A DNA stretch of 64,000 nucleotides, from positions 142,712,140-142,776,139 of the forward strand of contig CM043955.1 in NCBI GenBank assembly GCA_014529385.2, written 5' to 3'. The position numbers and the translations under genes are program-made. The notes under the pieces were generated by a model, which saw only the letters and a list, made by a program, of their open reading frames with translations, did not search any database and was not told the origin of the DNA. The DNA comes from Adiantum capillus-veneris (Eukaryota; Streptophyta; Polypodiopsida; Polypodiales; Pteridaceae). Positions 9,607 to 21,005 of this stretch are shown here, piece after piece (position 1 is the first letter of the stretch; each line of letters opens with the position of its first letter).

Positions 9607-10071
9607 ATGAGCCAGGAACTAGAAACAGCAGCATGGATTCTACGTCCTGTACCGAGTGAAGTGGCGGAGCTTGTCATCGACAAGGTCTTTGACACAGGTT
9701 TTTCTTGGCGGAAAGACAAGACCCTCCACCTTCAAGGGGTGTTGCTTGTGAATCAAGGCTATGATGACGATTTTATAGCTTGCTATGTATCCATCCAACT
9801 TGGATTAATACAAGTGGTAAGACTCACCACCTACCTCATCACACCTGTGTATACACTAGATGGCACTCTATCTTGTAGGAAAGTGAAGTTGCTCAAAGAG
9901 AGAGAGTTCAAGCTTTTCCAAGAGCTTGCTAGAGGGACAGTCCTAGAGCTAGGAGACGAAGACAACCTTGTCCTCTGGTACTATAAACTTGACCTCGACT
10001 ACCAAGAGCTCTACAACTCCGACTATAAACTTCCACCACAAAGGAGAGAGCCTTTCCGAATTATCATGTGA
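9607..10071 (+). CDS. E2 pre-gag ORF A, conserved with E5
   Basis: A 154-residue ORF from ATG 9607 to TGA 10069-10071. Residues about 35-105 can be aligned by eye with the E5 frame at 45648-45923. Shared features are a KTLHLQGV/GELHINGV motif, a D-rich helix, a LGLIQVV/RRLKVV segment, a Y..(D/E)DG turn and a following K/R-rich helix. Because the alignment runs straight through, the GTAAG and TTGTAG words near 9814 and 9878 are unlikely to mark an intron. The stop overlaps the start of the next ORF as TGATG. No known family is recognised. Confidence 0.5.
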   Translation: MSQELETAAWILRPVPSEVAELVIDKVFDTGFSWRKDKTLHLQGVLLVNQGYDDDFIACYVSIQLGLIQVVRLTTYLITPVYTLDGTLSCRKVKLLKEREFKLFQELARGTVLELGDEDNLVLWYYKLDLDYQELYNSDYKLPPQRREPFRIIM

Positions 10072-10295
10072 TGGACCCAGCGCATCAACCTTTTGCAAGG
10101 AACCAAACTTATGCACCACAACGAATTCAATCAATCAAAGTAATCTTGGACCGCAAGATGTTGTATCAGCAGATCATTACAACCATGTTTGGTAGAGAAC
10201 GACTGCAAGAGATAAACACCTCTTCTCTACCCTTTATCCTCCCTATGATTAATCATGAAGTGTCTTTTGATGTAGTTATTTTCATCCTTGTATAG
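10071..10295 (+). CDS. E2 pre-gag ORF B, small conserved protein
   Basis: A 74-residue ORF starting at the ATG embedded in TGATG, where the stop of ORF A overlaps by one base. The C-terminal half carries GRERLQEI, then PFILPMI and SFDVVIFIL, ending at the stop. E5 has two tandem relatives (45957-46166 and 46176-46388) with AERLREI...SFDVHIFIL and PRRLAEI...GLDVFIFVL. Conservation between elements with diverged gag and LTRs argues for a real protein. The hydrophobic C-terminus could be a buried strand or an interaction motif; the role is unknown. Gag starts 95 bp downstream. Confidence 0.6.
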   Translation: MDPAHQPFARNQTYAPQRIQSIKVILDRKMLYQQIITTMFGRERLQEINTSSLPFILPMINHEVSFDVVIFILV

Positions 10296-10389
10296 TATGT
10301 TTTCCATCCACCGAGCACCCATGTATTGAATCTCTATAAAAAATAAAAATAAAAAAAATCTAAGTCGAGTTAATTTTCTCACTCTCACA

Positions 10390-12810
10390 ATGGCAAGGGT
10401 AGCATTTCCAACCTTTACTGGTAAGGTGGGTGAGGATGCTGCAGACTTTCTAGACAACTTGGAAATAGCATGTGTCATCTCTGCGAGTGATGATGATGCT
10501 TCGCACTTGCGCATCTTCCCACTTCTAATGAAGGTGGAGGCAAGATCATGGTACAATGCCTTGGCACAAGAAACCAAGGAACGGTGGGACTTATTAAGAG
10601 CAGCCTTTGTCAAGCGTTTTGGAGAGGGCATAACATCAGAGAAGCTATGGCAATTGTTGACAGAGTTGAAGCAGGGCAGTATGCTGAAATACGCATCATA
10701 TGAGTCAAATTTTGTAGATTTATGGGGGCGATGGGTTGCATCACTAAGAGAGGATGAGGGGGCACCTGATTTCCTAAAGAAGGATCATTTTGTGGCTGGG
10801 TTATGGCCAACTCTTAAAGAAAAGATGAAGGGAAGGTTTCCTGCTACGTATGAGCTAGTAGTTGAAGTGGCCCGCCTTAAAGACAAGAAGTTGCGCCTAC
10901 AAGCCAGGAGTATCGATGAAGAGGAAGCCGTTAGGACCCGACCACCTCTAGCAGCACCTACAAAAGCCGCCCAGAGGATTCAACCACAAGAACCAATTGA
11001 AGATCAGCAAGACCTGCTCAATCGAATCACCAATCAACTTGAGAATCTCTCAGTCCATTTGATACAACAAGGGCATGCACACAATCGCAACCAAGAGCAA
11101 GGAAGAGGACAACGAAGGCAAAACCAAGAATACCACTGCTACAATTGTGGGGAGGATGGTCATGGCATGTACTACTGTCCACACCCAAGGAGACAGAATT
11201 TCAACAGAGGAGCCAGGCAAAACCAGGTTTCACCACCGAGAGCAAGACCACCACCACCGAGGGCACCACAACAAGCACCACCCATGCAAATCCTACAACC
11301 ACCCATTCAACCACAACCACCACCACCACCACAACCTCTCATTCCACCCTTACCCCCACCACCAGTTGGCAATCAAACAGTAAGCGTCATCAGTCTTGAA
11401 GGTAAAGGAAAGGAGAAAGTGGAGGAGGATAAGACCAAAGTTAAAGGAGTAGATGCCATAGGGGTAAAACACGCTAGGCATGGTGAATCTTCCCAAAAGG
11501 AAGAAAAGATGAAGACTAAATGGGAATCTAGCAAAAAGCCATCCAAGTCACGACGTAAGATTGACCTTGTAGATTTCTCTTTGGGTGAATGTTCTAAACC
11601 ATATGATTTGGTTCAAGATGTTTCTATGCAGGGCCCAAAAATCACCTTGCCCCAGTTACTCCACCTAGCACCTAGGGTGAGGAGACAATGGACAAAGATG
11701 GTTAGCACGAGACGACCAAAGCCAAAGATAGCTAGTGCTATCTCTAGGAGGAATCTAGATGACATACTACCAGTGATGGATGCTTACATCAAAGGTCAAC
11801 ACATCTCCAATATCTACATCGATGGTGACGCACAAATATGCGTCATGAGTGAAAAAATGATGCACCGTTTGGGTTTAGAGGTGAGTCTGCCGGCACCATG
11901 CCGAGCCAAAATGGCAAATAATTTAAAAGTTCAATGTGTTGGTGTCATAAATGCAGTTAGGATAAAGGCATTCAACACCGAGGTAGATGTGGACATCTTT
12001 GTCATGCCACACAAAGGGGAGGGCTATCCTATCATTCTAGGGAGGCCTTGGCTTATGGCTATAAGAGCTAAGCAGGACTGGGACACTGGCATAATCCAAA
12101 TGAAAGATGCCAAAAGGAAGCCAATACTTTACGACATGAAGATAGGTCGGCAATGCGACATGGATCTAGAAACCTCTATGGATGAGTTTTCTAGTGGTGA
12201 CTCTTCAACCACTTCAGAGGAGGAGTCAACAGTGAGTGAAGAAAGTGACAGTAGCATTGAGGTGATGGGGATCGTTCTCAAGGACCCTAAGAAGATGGAG
12301 CAACCTGATGCCTCATCATCAAACCAAGGGGAGACACCAGGTATACAACCTCTGGTAGAAGCAAGTAAGCTACATCAAATGCTCTCTAGTGAGTTGTGTG
12401 GGAAGGAGCGTGAAGATTATATTTTGATGCTAAGTAATTTTACCACATTGTTCATTGATGAATATGATAAAATCACTGGCATCACAGTAGTTCAACATCA
12501 CATTAAGCTCAAGGAGGGAAGTAAACCTGTAGTGCAGAAGCTCAGGCGGCTAGGAGTAATTCAACAAGACGCCCTGCTCAAAGAGGTGAGGAAATTGCTA
12601 GAAGCCGGTTTTATCTATCTTGTTGAAGACTCAGAGTGGGTTTCTCCAGTGGTAGTCACACCAAAGAAGAATGGTAAGTGGAGGGTTTGTGTTGATTACA
12701 AGCCTCTTAATGCAGCCACAAAGAGGGACCATTTTCCTCTTCCTTTTCAAGACAAAATTCTCAATGAGGTAGCCGAACATGAGCGCTACATGGTATGTGA
12801 TGGCTACTAA
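10390..12810 (+). pseudogene. E2 gag-protease-RT N-terminal part
   Basis: An 806-residue frame from ATGGCAAGGG. The gag capsid-like domain covers about residues 5-170 (FLDNLEIACV, WDLLRAAFVKRFGE). A CCHC knuckle CYNCGEDGHGMYYC lies near residue 250, then a proline-rich linker. Retropepsin follows at about 470-570 with DGDA where E5 has DSGA, and ILGRPWL. Next come an acidic linker and the RT start (WVSPVVV, NGKWRVCVDY, near residue 750). The frame stops at TAA 12808-12810 within the DGYSGYFQI region (E5 has TCT), so RT is cut. Gag and pol are one frame here, unlike elements with a frameshift. The DGDA change probably inactivates the protease. Confidence 0.85.
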
Positions 12811-14951
12811 GGCTACTTCCAAATTAGCATCGCTGAAGAAGATCAAAAGAAGACAACCTTCATCACACCATGGGGATGTTTTGCTTACAGAGTTATGCCT
12901 TTTGGTCTTACTAATGCTCCAACCACTTTTCAACAATATGTGACATTTGTTTTTCATCCATTCTTTGGAAAATCAATCCGTGTTTTTTAATTGATGACTT
13001 TTGTATCTATAGCTCTCGCTCTCTTCATTTGGAGAAAGTTTATGAAGGTCTAGCTAGGCTACGAGCTTTGGGGGGACAACTCAATGTGGAGAAATGCCAC
13101 ATTGGTGAAAGCAAGGTTACTCTTCTTGGCCATGTGATCTCGGCCAATGGCATTGAAGCTGACCCAAGCAAGATTCAAGCCTTGCTGGCTTTGACCTCTC
13201 CCACCACAACAAAGCAGTTGGTCTCTTTTCTTCAAAAGGTGAGGTATTTGAGTAGGTTCATTCACTTGCTCTCCCAAGTGGCTCTCCCTTTACAACAAGT
13301 TACCCATCAAGAGATCTTCACTTGGAGTGAAGAAAATGAACAAAAATTCAATGAGGTAAAACAAATTCTAGCTTCACTTCCCACCATAGCACCTCCAAAG
13401 TGGGACGAGCCATTTTATGTAAACCCTAGTGTGTGCAATGACACACTTTGGGTTGTATTGATGCAAAAGGATCCTCAAACTTCTTTCATGCGTCCTATCT
13501 ACTTCTCTAGTCGAATGATGACTCCATCAGAAAAGGGATACACGGCAGTGGAGCACATGGTGCTTGTATTAATGTTTGCTACCACCAAATTTTGCTCTTA
13601 TTTATTGTCTAGACCATTCATAATCTTAACAATGGAAGAAGTATTTCCTTATGTAATGCAGCACATGGATGTTTCTTCTAGGATTTCCAAATGGCTCATA
13701 AGGCTGCAAGAGTTTGACTACACAATGCAAGTGGAGAACTCCACAAGGGCCAGTCTAGGAGGTATTCTCACTTATCACCACTATGAAAAGAAGCTAAAGA
13801 TAAAGCCAAATGATCAAGATATTACACCTGTGCTGGAAGTCCCTAAGGTAGAGGAGGCTCACTCTCTTTTCTTTGATGGAGCCTACAAGAGGAAAGTGGA
13901 CAAAGCTGCAGCAGGCATTGTCATCTTCAACAAGCAAGGGGATAAGGTTTTCTCCATTGGGAATCTCTTGGATTCTCACTCTAACAATGAGGCAGAATAT
14001 GCAGCCTTAACTCTTGGGTTAGAGTGGTGTGTGACACAGGGCATTCAATGGTTAAATGTATTTGGTGATGCCATGCTTTTAATAAAACAAATACAAGGAA
14101 CTTGGGCTTGTAAAAATCATAGCTTACTAGGCCATTTGCGCAAAGTCAAGGAAATTTTAGAAAAATTTCAAGTTGTACAATTACATCATGTCCCTCGAGC
14201 AGAAAATCAAGAAGCAGATGCTTTAGCTAGAGAGAAGCTGCAAGATGTTGCAGTGGTGGGTGCTATCAAGTTGAAGCTGCCTCTCTTCCAAGGTAGCGAT
14301 GCTATGCCTGACATCATGAGTTTTTTGGACACAGGAGAGTTTCCTAAGGATCTTACTAAGGGCCAAAAGCAGTGGCTTGTGCGCAAGGCAACAAAATACC
14401 GCCTTATCAATGACGACCTCTACTGCAAGGGTAAGGATCAAATTCTTAGGCGTGTACCTCTCTCTAGAGAGATCACTGAAATCATTTCAAGTTGCCATGA
14501 TGGTGTTTGCGGAGGACACTTTGCACTTGACATCACTAGTAGAAAGATTCTACAAGCCGGGTTTGTATGGCCTAGTCTACATAGGGATGTGCATCATTGG
14601 TGTAAAACATGCAAGGAATGTCAAAAGGCAAGGGATAGGAGGCTCACATATGAGCCACAGACTCCTATAATCTCATATGGACTATTTGAGAAATGGGGAA
14701 TTGATGCTATTGGGCCTTTGCCAAGGAGCCAATCAGGTAAATTTTATATCATCATGGGTGTGGACTACATGACCAGGTGGGCTGAAGTAGTTGCCACCAC
14801 CCGGATTACAGCTAAGGAAGTGGCTAAGTTCGTATTTGAAAACATTTGTTGTCGTTTTGGCACTCCTCTTGAAATAATTTCTGACAGGGGACCAGGTTTT
14901 AGAGGAGACCTTGTAGGAGAGCTAATGGAGAAGTTAGGTATCTCACGATGA
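12811..14951 (+). pseudogene. E2 RT catalytic part, two RNase H domains, integrase N-terminal part
   Basis: After the stop at 12808 the frame is restored through a one-base shift near 12988, just before IDDFCIYSS, the RT catalytic motif. From there it is open to TGA 14949-14951. RT thumb and Ty3-type RNase H (FMRPIYFSSRM) are followed at about 13870-14240 by a second RNase H with FFDGA, NNEAEY, FGDAMLL and NQEADAL, matching the D-E-D-D catalytic set of the archaeal-type domain that marks the Tat lineage. Integrase zinc-binding sequence (CHDGVCGGHF...CKTCKEC) and the first core Asp (GIDAIGP) and second Asp (SDRGPGF) follow. Confidence 0.85.
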
Positions 14952-15635
14952 CACTCAACTCCCTACTACCCACAATGCAATGGTTTGGTGGAAAAGGTAA
15001 ATGGTATGATCTGCAAGATCATCACTAAACATGTAAACAATCACAAAAGTTATTGGGACAAGCATCTTATGGCTGCACTTTGGGCTTATCGCACTTCATT
15101 TCGCACATCCCTTGGGTTCACACCATATCACTTGGTGTTTGGTAAGGAAGCCATTTTACCCATTGAAGTACAATTGGCTAGTCTCATGGTGCTAGCTGGG
15201 CAGGTGGAACGTCCTAATGCTCATCTCCACAACCACATTCTTGATCTAGAGAGGCTTCAACTAGACAGAGAAGATGCTATCAACTATTATGCAGCACAGG
15301 CAGAGCAACGTCGACTTACCTTCAACAAGGGACTTAGGACAAAAGGTCTCAAGAAAGGTATGTTGGTCCTACGGTATGATAACAGGTTTGACACTAGGAA
15401 GGATAAAAAGTTTTCACCTAGATGGGAGGGGCCATTTGTCATTAGAAAGCGCTACGCCAATGGCAGTTACCAATTGATGGATGCAGATGGTAGGCTCCAC
15501 AAAACACGTCTCAATGGATGGAGGTTGAAGCAGTACTTTTTGAGATTTGATCAAGCACCTATGATGGAAATCCCCGAGGAGGGAAACTCCTCCACCTCAA
15601 TTGAAGAAGAATCAAGTACAACGCTAGAGGCATGA
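14952..15635 (+). pseudogene. E2 integrase C-terminal part
   Basis: This continues the integrase after a single TGA at 14949 (E5 has CAA there). It starts with HSTPYYPQCNGLVEKVNG, which includes the third catalytic acidic residue, and runs through WAYRTSFRTSLGFTPYHLVFG and the C-terminal GLKKGMLVLRYDNRFDTRKD and WEGPFVI segments typical of gypsy integrases. No chromodomain is present. It ends 28 bp before the second LTR, after a purine-rich GGGAGGGCTAA tract. Confidence 0.85.
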
Positions 15636-15649
15636 ATATCTCTAGCTTT

Positions 15650-15663
15650 AGAGGGAGGGCTAA
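15650..15663 (+). other. E2 polypurine tract
   Basis: TAGAGGGAGGGCTAA lies directly before the LTR start TGAGGCATGC. E3 and E5 use the same style: G-rich run, then CTA or CTAA, then TGA. Confidence 0.75.
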
Positions 15664-16815
15664 TGAGGCATGCTTTTCCATGCATGGGAACCCCCCATAT
15701 TTTTTTTCTCTTTTACCAAAAATATTTCCTATTATACAAGTTACTTTTGATTTTTTCTTCCTTTTTTCACAAACGTTTTAGCCTTTATCAAATAAATAAG
15801 ACTTATGCTAAATCAATCACGATGTAGCATAAATAAGTAAGCTTTCTTTGTTGATCTCTCTTTTGACCTTAAATATTAAATATATATATATTAAATTACA
15901 TTATATATTAAATTACATTATATATTTTAGTATTTTCTAATATATTTTTTATGTATATATATATTAATCCACCCTACCAAATATTTTATTCACTAGTTTT
16001 CATTTTCAAACCTCAACCCCACTTTCAAATTTCAATAATACCTCCATCTAGATGATTGCCAATCTTTTCAAAACTCTAGGTCATGTTTTCATACACATGA
16101 AGGAGCTTACACTTGAAGGCAAGAGAGAAGTCCACTCAAAGGGGACCACCAAAAGACCTTTGCAGCCACAAATAATACATTATTTGACTGAATTTTTTAA
16201 GGAGAGAAGAACCCCGAATCTGAAGGAGCGTTCAACATGAAAGATGTAGCTCCTGATCTCAACTTTTAGCTCAATTTTTTTTCAGAATTTTTGGAGTTAT
16301 GAACACGGAGATATGAGTTTTGTAGTGGACCTCAGTTTTCTCGTGTAATGGTGACACAGGCCATCCACAATTTTCTTCCCTCTAGAATGGCTATGGTTCT
16401 ACAAGTGTTCAAGCTTGATTACAAGAGACAAGGCTCTTTTAATGAGGTCTTGGCAAGTCTAGAGTGATTCTATCACCATTTTTGGAGGATCCATCCTCAT
16501 CAACAACTATCCACCTTTGACAATCTCTCTTGTAAATTTCTTACCTCTCTCTTCTCTCCCTAATAAGCTTATGTCTAGCCAAAGCTATACTATTGTAAAT
16601 ATCTCCTATCCTCTACATCCTACCCACATTCTCTCATCTTCTCTCTCTATTGACTCTGGTATTTTAAATAATGAGGAGACAAGATGGGAGCCACAGTCAC
16701 ATGCACCCCATTTTCCTAGTCACCAAAGTGGGACACTCACCTCAAATAGAAATATTGCTAAATCCTCCCCTCCTTCCCTATATAAGGAGGCCATGAGAGC
16801 TCACTAAGGGGGGAG

Positions 16816-16879
<64 letters not shown>

Positions 16880-17656
16880 TGTGCTACATGCTTGTAGCAT
16901 GAACCCTAATCACATAATCACAACACCATCATCATCACCATCACCATGCACAAAAGATGAGCACCACACCTCCACACCACTTGTAATTAAGGGTTGAAGG
17001 CACAATTTCAAGAAGAAGAAGGGGGGAAACAATCATGATATTCCTCTCCATCAACTCCCATCTCTCCATTATGCCTCCTACGATCTTGTTCCCTTCTCAT
17101 TTTCCTGCCATACGCTGCCTATTGTATTCATCTTTTGCAAGCAATCAACACACTCCATCTTGGTGCCATACTTTGTGTCTCTTTGGATACATCTCATTGT
17201 GAGTATGGTATATGCTTTTTCCTTGCCATTTTTTTTTCTGCTTATGTTAAGGTGTGCGGATCTACCACCATACACACACACTCTCTCTCCCTCTCATATT
17301 CCTATCATCTTGCTACTTCCATCTTGAGGTGTGCGGATTCGCCAACTTTTGTAGGAGAAGTGAGCATACTTGCATGTATCCCTGACCTCGTTATCTTCTT
17401 TACTACATGTACGAGTAGCGAGCCCATTCTCACTCACTCACCACTCCTCTTATCTTAGTCTCTGACTACCCCCATTCCACATTTGAGTGTGGATCTTGAA
17501 ATTGTTTTCCATGGCATGTTTCATTGTGTATATGTATGCATCCTAGACGCATATTTTGCTAGGTGGTGCCCCTATTGCGTATTCCCCATGATGAGGCCAT
17601 TGTGCATAGTCTTGGTGTAGAGGCCACCGGGTCTATTTTTTCACTTCCGCCTCTCA
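15664..17656 (+). repeat. E2 second LTR
   Basis: 1993 bp and nearly identical to 7032-8995. Differences include a duplicated ATTAAATTACATTATAT block near 15890-15920, a longer (AC)n tract (16817-16876) and scattered substitutions. The TATA box is at 16779-16788 and the U5 hairpin at 17542-17563. It is followed by a primer site, so it acts as the 3' LTR of one unit and the 5' LTR of another. Confidence 0.9.
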
Positions 17657-17658
17657 TT

Positions 17659-18271
17659 TGGTGCCCCCACTGAGGAGGGCTCTTGAAACCTTCAGTTTAC
17701 AAGGCTGACATGTTTACTTCCCTTCATGGACGAGTGGCTTCTTGAATTCTCTAATTGGACCACTGAAGAGGAGGAGCTTCAAGAAGGTTTGACTCAAGTC
17801 ATCAAGACACTCTTGCCTGGGTGTTGTATTGTTAGCATAGAAGAAGTGGTAAGACCCTCTTTCCCTACTTAGATTGTTTACATTTCTCATCATCCCCGCA
17901 AGCGTAAAAGTAAGGCACAAGCTGCATCATGCTCACATTGTAGCCAAAAACCGCACCTTCGACATGAGTGCAACCCAAAGTGAAGAAAAGGCCATCATTT
18001 TCTCCCTCGACATCCGCACAAGTGTTCTCACACCGGTAGGCTGTCCAGTAGCACCAGGCTTCTCTACATCTACGTCCCCATCTTGGCCACCTATTCCACC
18101 TACATCCACAACAAGCCTTCACAACTTGAGGAAGCTACTACGAACGCGTGGTCCCTCCCTCTCCCTTGCACCAAAAGATTCAAGGGTTTTCCAGCGCCGA
18201 CAATCACCCCGTCTCCAAAACAAAAGGGTAAATCCTCCAAAGTCTTTCTATACCTCACTCTCATCTCATGA
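17659..18271 (+). pseudogene. Partial second internal region of E2
   Basis: The primer site TGGTGCCCCCACTGAGGA (17659-17676) is followed by a copy of 9016-9611. The zinc-knuckle ORF (ATG 17726) has an in-frame TAG at 17870-17872. The copy breaks off at CTCATGAG, the start codon region of ORF A, and E3 LTR sequence (TTAGCGGACTTT) follows at once. Confidence 0.85.
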
Positions 18272-19874
18272 GTTAGCGGACTTTCTCCATATTTTCTTAA
18301 AAACCCTCAATTAGCTAGTCACTACGCTAGTTGAGCTAAAAAAAATAAACAAAATAAAAAAATATAAGTATATTATGGCCCATTTTTGTGTAAATATTTT
18401 ATTGTACATCTAATTTTATTGGATGTGTGTTATTTATGCTATGTACATTGACTCACCATTACCATATTTTTTCTTACCATTTTGCATACTCTCTATTCCA
18501 TATAAAAATAATTTCATGCAAGCTTCTCTTATTTTTGGTGTAACTCCATCCCAAAAAAAATCCAAAAAAATTAGTTTTATTTATGTGTTTATTTTTTCAC
18601 TATTGTCATTTTTTCCTTCCTACATCTATTCTCTATTACTCTCATAAATTAGACCACAAAAAATATTCATCTTTTTATGGTAGACTTATAATGAGAAAGA
18701 TTTATTTTGACCCCTTTATATTTTTTCCACCTATATTATTTATATTTGACATGTACATATTTTTTTAGACCCCTCAATATTTGATTTTCTTAGTTGTACT
18801 ATTCACTTATATCATGATCTCAATAATATCTTCAATTATAGACCTACCAAATAAGGTCAAGGGTATGTGGCATGGATGCATGCACCATGGGGAGCTCACT
18901 CTTGGAGGTATTCAAAAGAATCATCCAAAGAAGGACCTCACAAGGACCTTGTGCAGTGGAAAAAGCAGTCGGTTTTGCTAAAATTTTAAAGATCACATGC
19001 TCCTCGAATTTGAAAAGATGATACAAACAAAATTTGTAGATCGTGAGCTGAAATTTCATCTCAAATTTTTTCATATGTTTTTGAGCTACGAGCTGTGAGC
19101 TATGATTTTATTGGTGGACCCCATTTTGCCCATGCTATGCAGTCACACTCCCTCTTCCACTTTATCATTTTCCTCTTTCACACACACTCCTCCCTCTCCT
19201 TCCCACTCCCAAACCTGCAACTCCCATGTCCTACTTCACCCTCTTCACCATTGCCACATCTCTCACACCTCCATAGCCTTCATCCTCCATTTCTACACCC
19301 TATGTGTCCCCCTATCTCTCTACATATATGCCCATATTACAATACTCTCTTCAGCTTTGTAAAGAACTTCAAAAAATCAGCAAAAATCCAAGGATAACCT
19401 CTGCAAATTAAGGCTTTTATCATGAATTTTCCAAGGTTTGAAGATAACATAGCTTCATCGACACGCGCTACTTCGCCATGCTGACTGCTTCTTCTTCCGG
19501 TGCTGTAAAGAGGTGAATGTCAACTTCTCCAAAGCTTCAACCTCTCTTTACTAGCTCATCCCTTCTCTAATTTTTCTCATCATATATCTCACCATTTGGT
19601 GAATGATTTTGTAAATATTTTGTAGTGATAATTACTAACTACTAACCACTAACCTTATTGTAAAATGCACCCTCTACTAGAGTAGGCACTCCCAAATTAT
19701 TCACTCAATCCTCTCTCCTTTCATCCTCAATAATTCTCTTCTCTTGAGCCCACATCCATGTGACTCAAAGGGCAAGAGAGACCCACCCTCATAAAAAAAA
19801 TTAAAAATATGCATAATCTTTTATTCCTTCAATTAAACTTGATTAGGCCTAATCCAAATTGGGGCTTCTAAAAC

Positions 19875-19884
19875 CTATAAATAG
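19875..19884 (+). promoter_or_regulatory. E3 LTR TATA box
   Basis: CTATAAATAG is a strong plant TATA consensus placed within the LTR, about 840 bp before its end. It is repeated at 25007-25016 in the 3' LTR. It is the probable promoter of the gag transcript. Confidence 0.6.
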
Positions 19885-20547
19885 AGCCCTTCTCTCCCTT
19901 GTAAATCATCACATGATCACACTACACCACGCTATTCACAACACATAACACACCACTCTTCAAGCCTAGTTGTGTAGAGTGTGTGCATTGTGAGTGCTCT
20001 ATTCCATCACTACACATAGGTGCATGGAGAAGCTTGAAGTTAGTTATGCCATCTAGAGGAGTGGAGTGATACTATAATCTACAATCACACTTGTAGCCTA
20101 CTCTTGTCCATAAATAAGATTCATAGTTTTGGGTGCAATTGTATGCTACAACTACGACTCTTCTGTCCAAATTGACTTGATAAGTTGGATCATCAGGTGG
20201 TTGAAGGTATAGTGTCCTTGAAGTTTGTTGTGCCATTTCATGCTTGGTGGTTGAGGGCTTGTTGAATTGTTTTCCTAAAAGGTCAATTGTACGAGGATGC
20301 TCGGTGAGAGGGCTCCCGTGACCCTAAGACAATTTGTGTATTGGCAACAAGGTCAAGTTTTGTGTTGTCTCTCTATTTCTCATCGAGCTTTGTATACATC
20401 TAATCTTTAAGGCTAAGACTGAGTTGCTCAAGTTGATTTGTGCTCTTTACCTCGCTTTGGCGTGTTGAATGTTTGTGTTTGGTGTGTGTGGCTATCTTGC
20501 ATTCCCCTCTCTTTGTGCGTTTGAGTACAAAGAGATATCACGTGTGT

Positions 20548-20579
20548 CCTAGTTCGCATCTACAACTAGGTGGTGCCCC
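20548..20579 (+). other. Conserved U5 hairpin plus primer-site-like motif (E3 5' LTR)
   Basis: Six-base stem CCTAGT/ACTAGG with an 11-nt loop, followed directly by TGGTGCCCC, the first nine bases of the E3 primer site. The 3' LTR copy is at 25681-25712. The E5 stem is one pair longer (CCTAGTC/GACTAGG), and the extra pair is kept complementary. Confidence 0.6.
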
Positions 20580-20715
20580 TTTTCTTGTTGGTTTCGGGCT
20601 GTGGGTTGTTGTTGTCTCTCATTGTGCTTGCCCCAGCTCCAATTGAGCAGCACGGGAGCCTCGAAGGGTGTTTAGAGGCCACTCTTCTTGTTGCCCGCCC
20701 CGGACCGTCTCAAAT

Positions 20716-20733
20716 TGGTGCCCCCACTGAGGA
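20716..20733 (+). other. E3 primer binding site
   Basis: TGGTGCCCCCACTGAGGA, three bases after the LTR, identical to E2. It ties E3 to the E2/E5 group although its coding region differs. Confidence 0.85.
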
Positions 20734-21005
20734 CTGACTGTGTGCTTATTGTTGTTGTATTGCAGGTATGCTTGAATTTTAGCATAATCAAGAAGATTAT
20801 ATGAATCATGAAAACTTAATGCAACAAAAATTGATCTAGAATATGGTTTGGATTAGCATAACATAAGAAAGGAGAAAAACATTTTCACATAAGAATCTAG
20901 AATTCATGCTGAAAGACCTTTCAAAACTTTGTGTAGTTAGTTGATGTCATGAGAGAAAATGATTGTTTGGAACTAATCTTTGTGTGGTTCTAGCATTGAG
21001 AGACT

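Larger units (their letters stand above)
7032..18271 (+). mobile_element. E2: Tat-type Ty3/gypsy element, LTR-internal-LTR-partial internal
   Basis: Two near-identical LTRs (7032-8995 and 15664-17656) flank a 6.7-kb internal region with gag, protease, reverse transcriptase, Ty3 RNase H, archaeal-type RNase H and integrase. The second LTR is followed not by target DNA but by another primer site and about 600 bp repeating the start of the internal region, ending at CTCATGAG. E3 LTR sequence then resumes. It is therefore a truncated tandem array nested in the E3 5' LTR. The pol frame has a stop at 12808, a frameshift near 12988 and a stop at 14949. Confidence 0.85.
18272..20712 (+). repeat. E3 5' LTR, main segment
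   Basis: Matches 23358-25845 of the 3' LTR throughout. It carries a TATA box CTATAAATAG at 19875-19884 (25007-25016 in the 3' copy) and the U5 hairpin CCTAGT (20548-20553) / ACTAGG (20565-20570) followed by TGGTGCCCC (20571-20579). It ends GTCTCA, three bases before the primer site. A 3' LTR insertion/replacement near 23490-23560 is the main length difference. Confidence 0.9.

Noticed and set aside
9814-9880. Possible 62-nt intron (GTAAG...TTGTAG) in E2 ORF A
   Set aside because: The E5 homologue aligns straight through this segment, so it is coding.
11075-11399. His- and Thr-rich frames in the E2 gag linker
   Set aside because: Out-of-frame readings of the proline-rich linker and zinc knuckle region.
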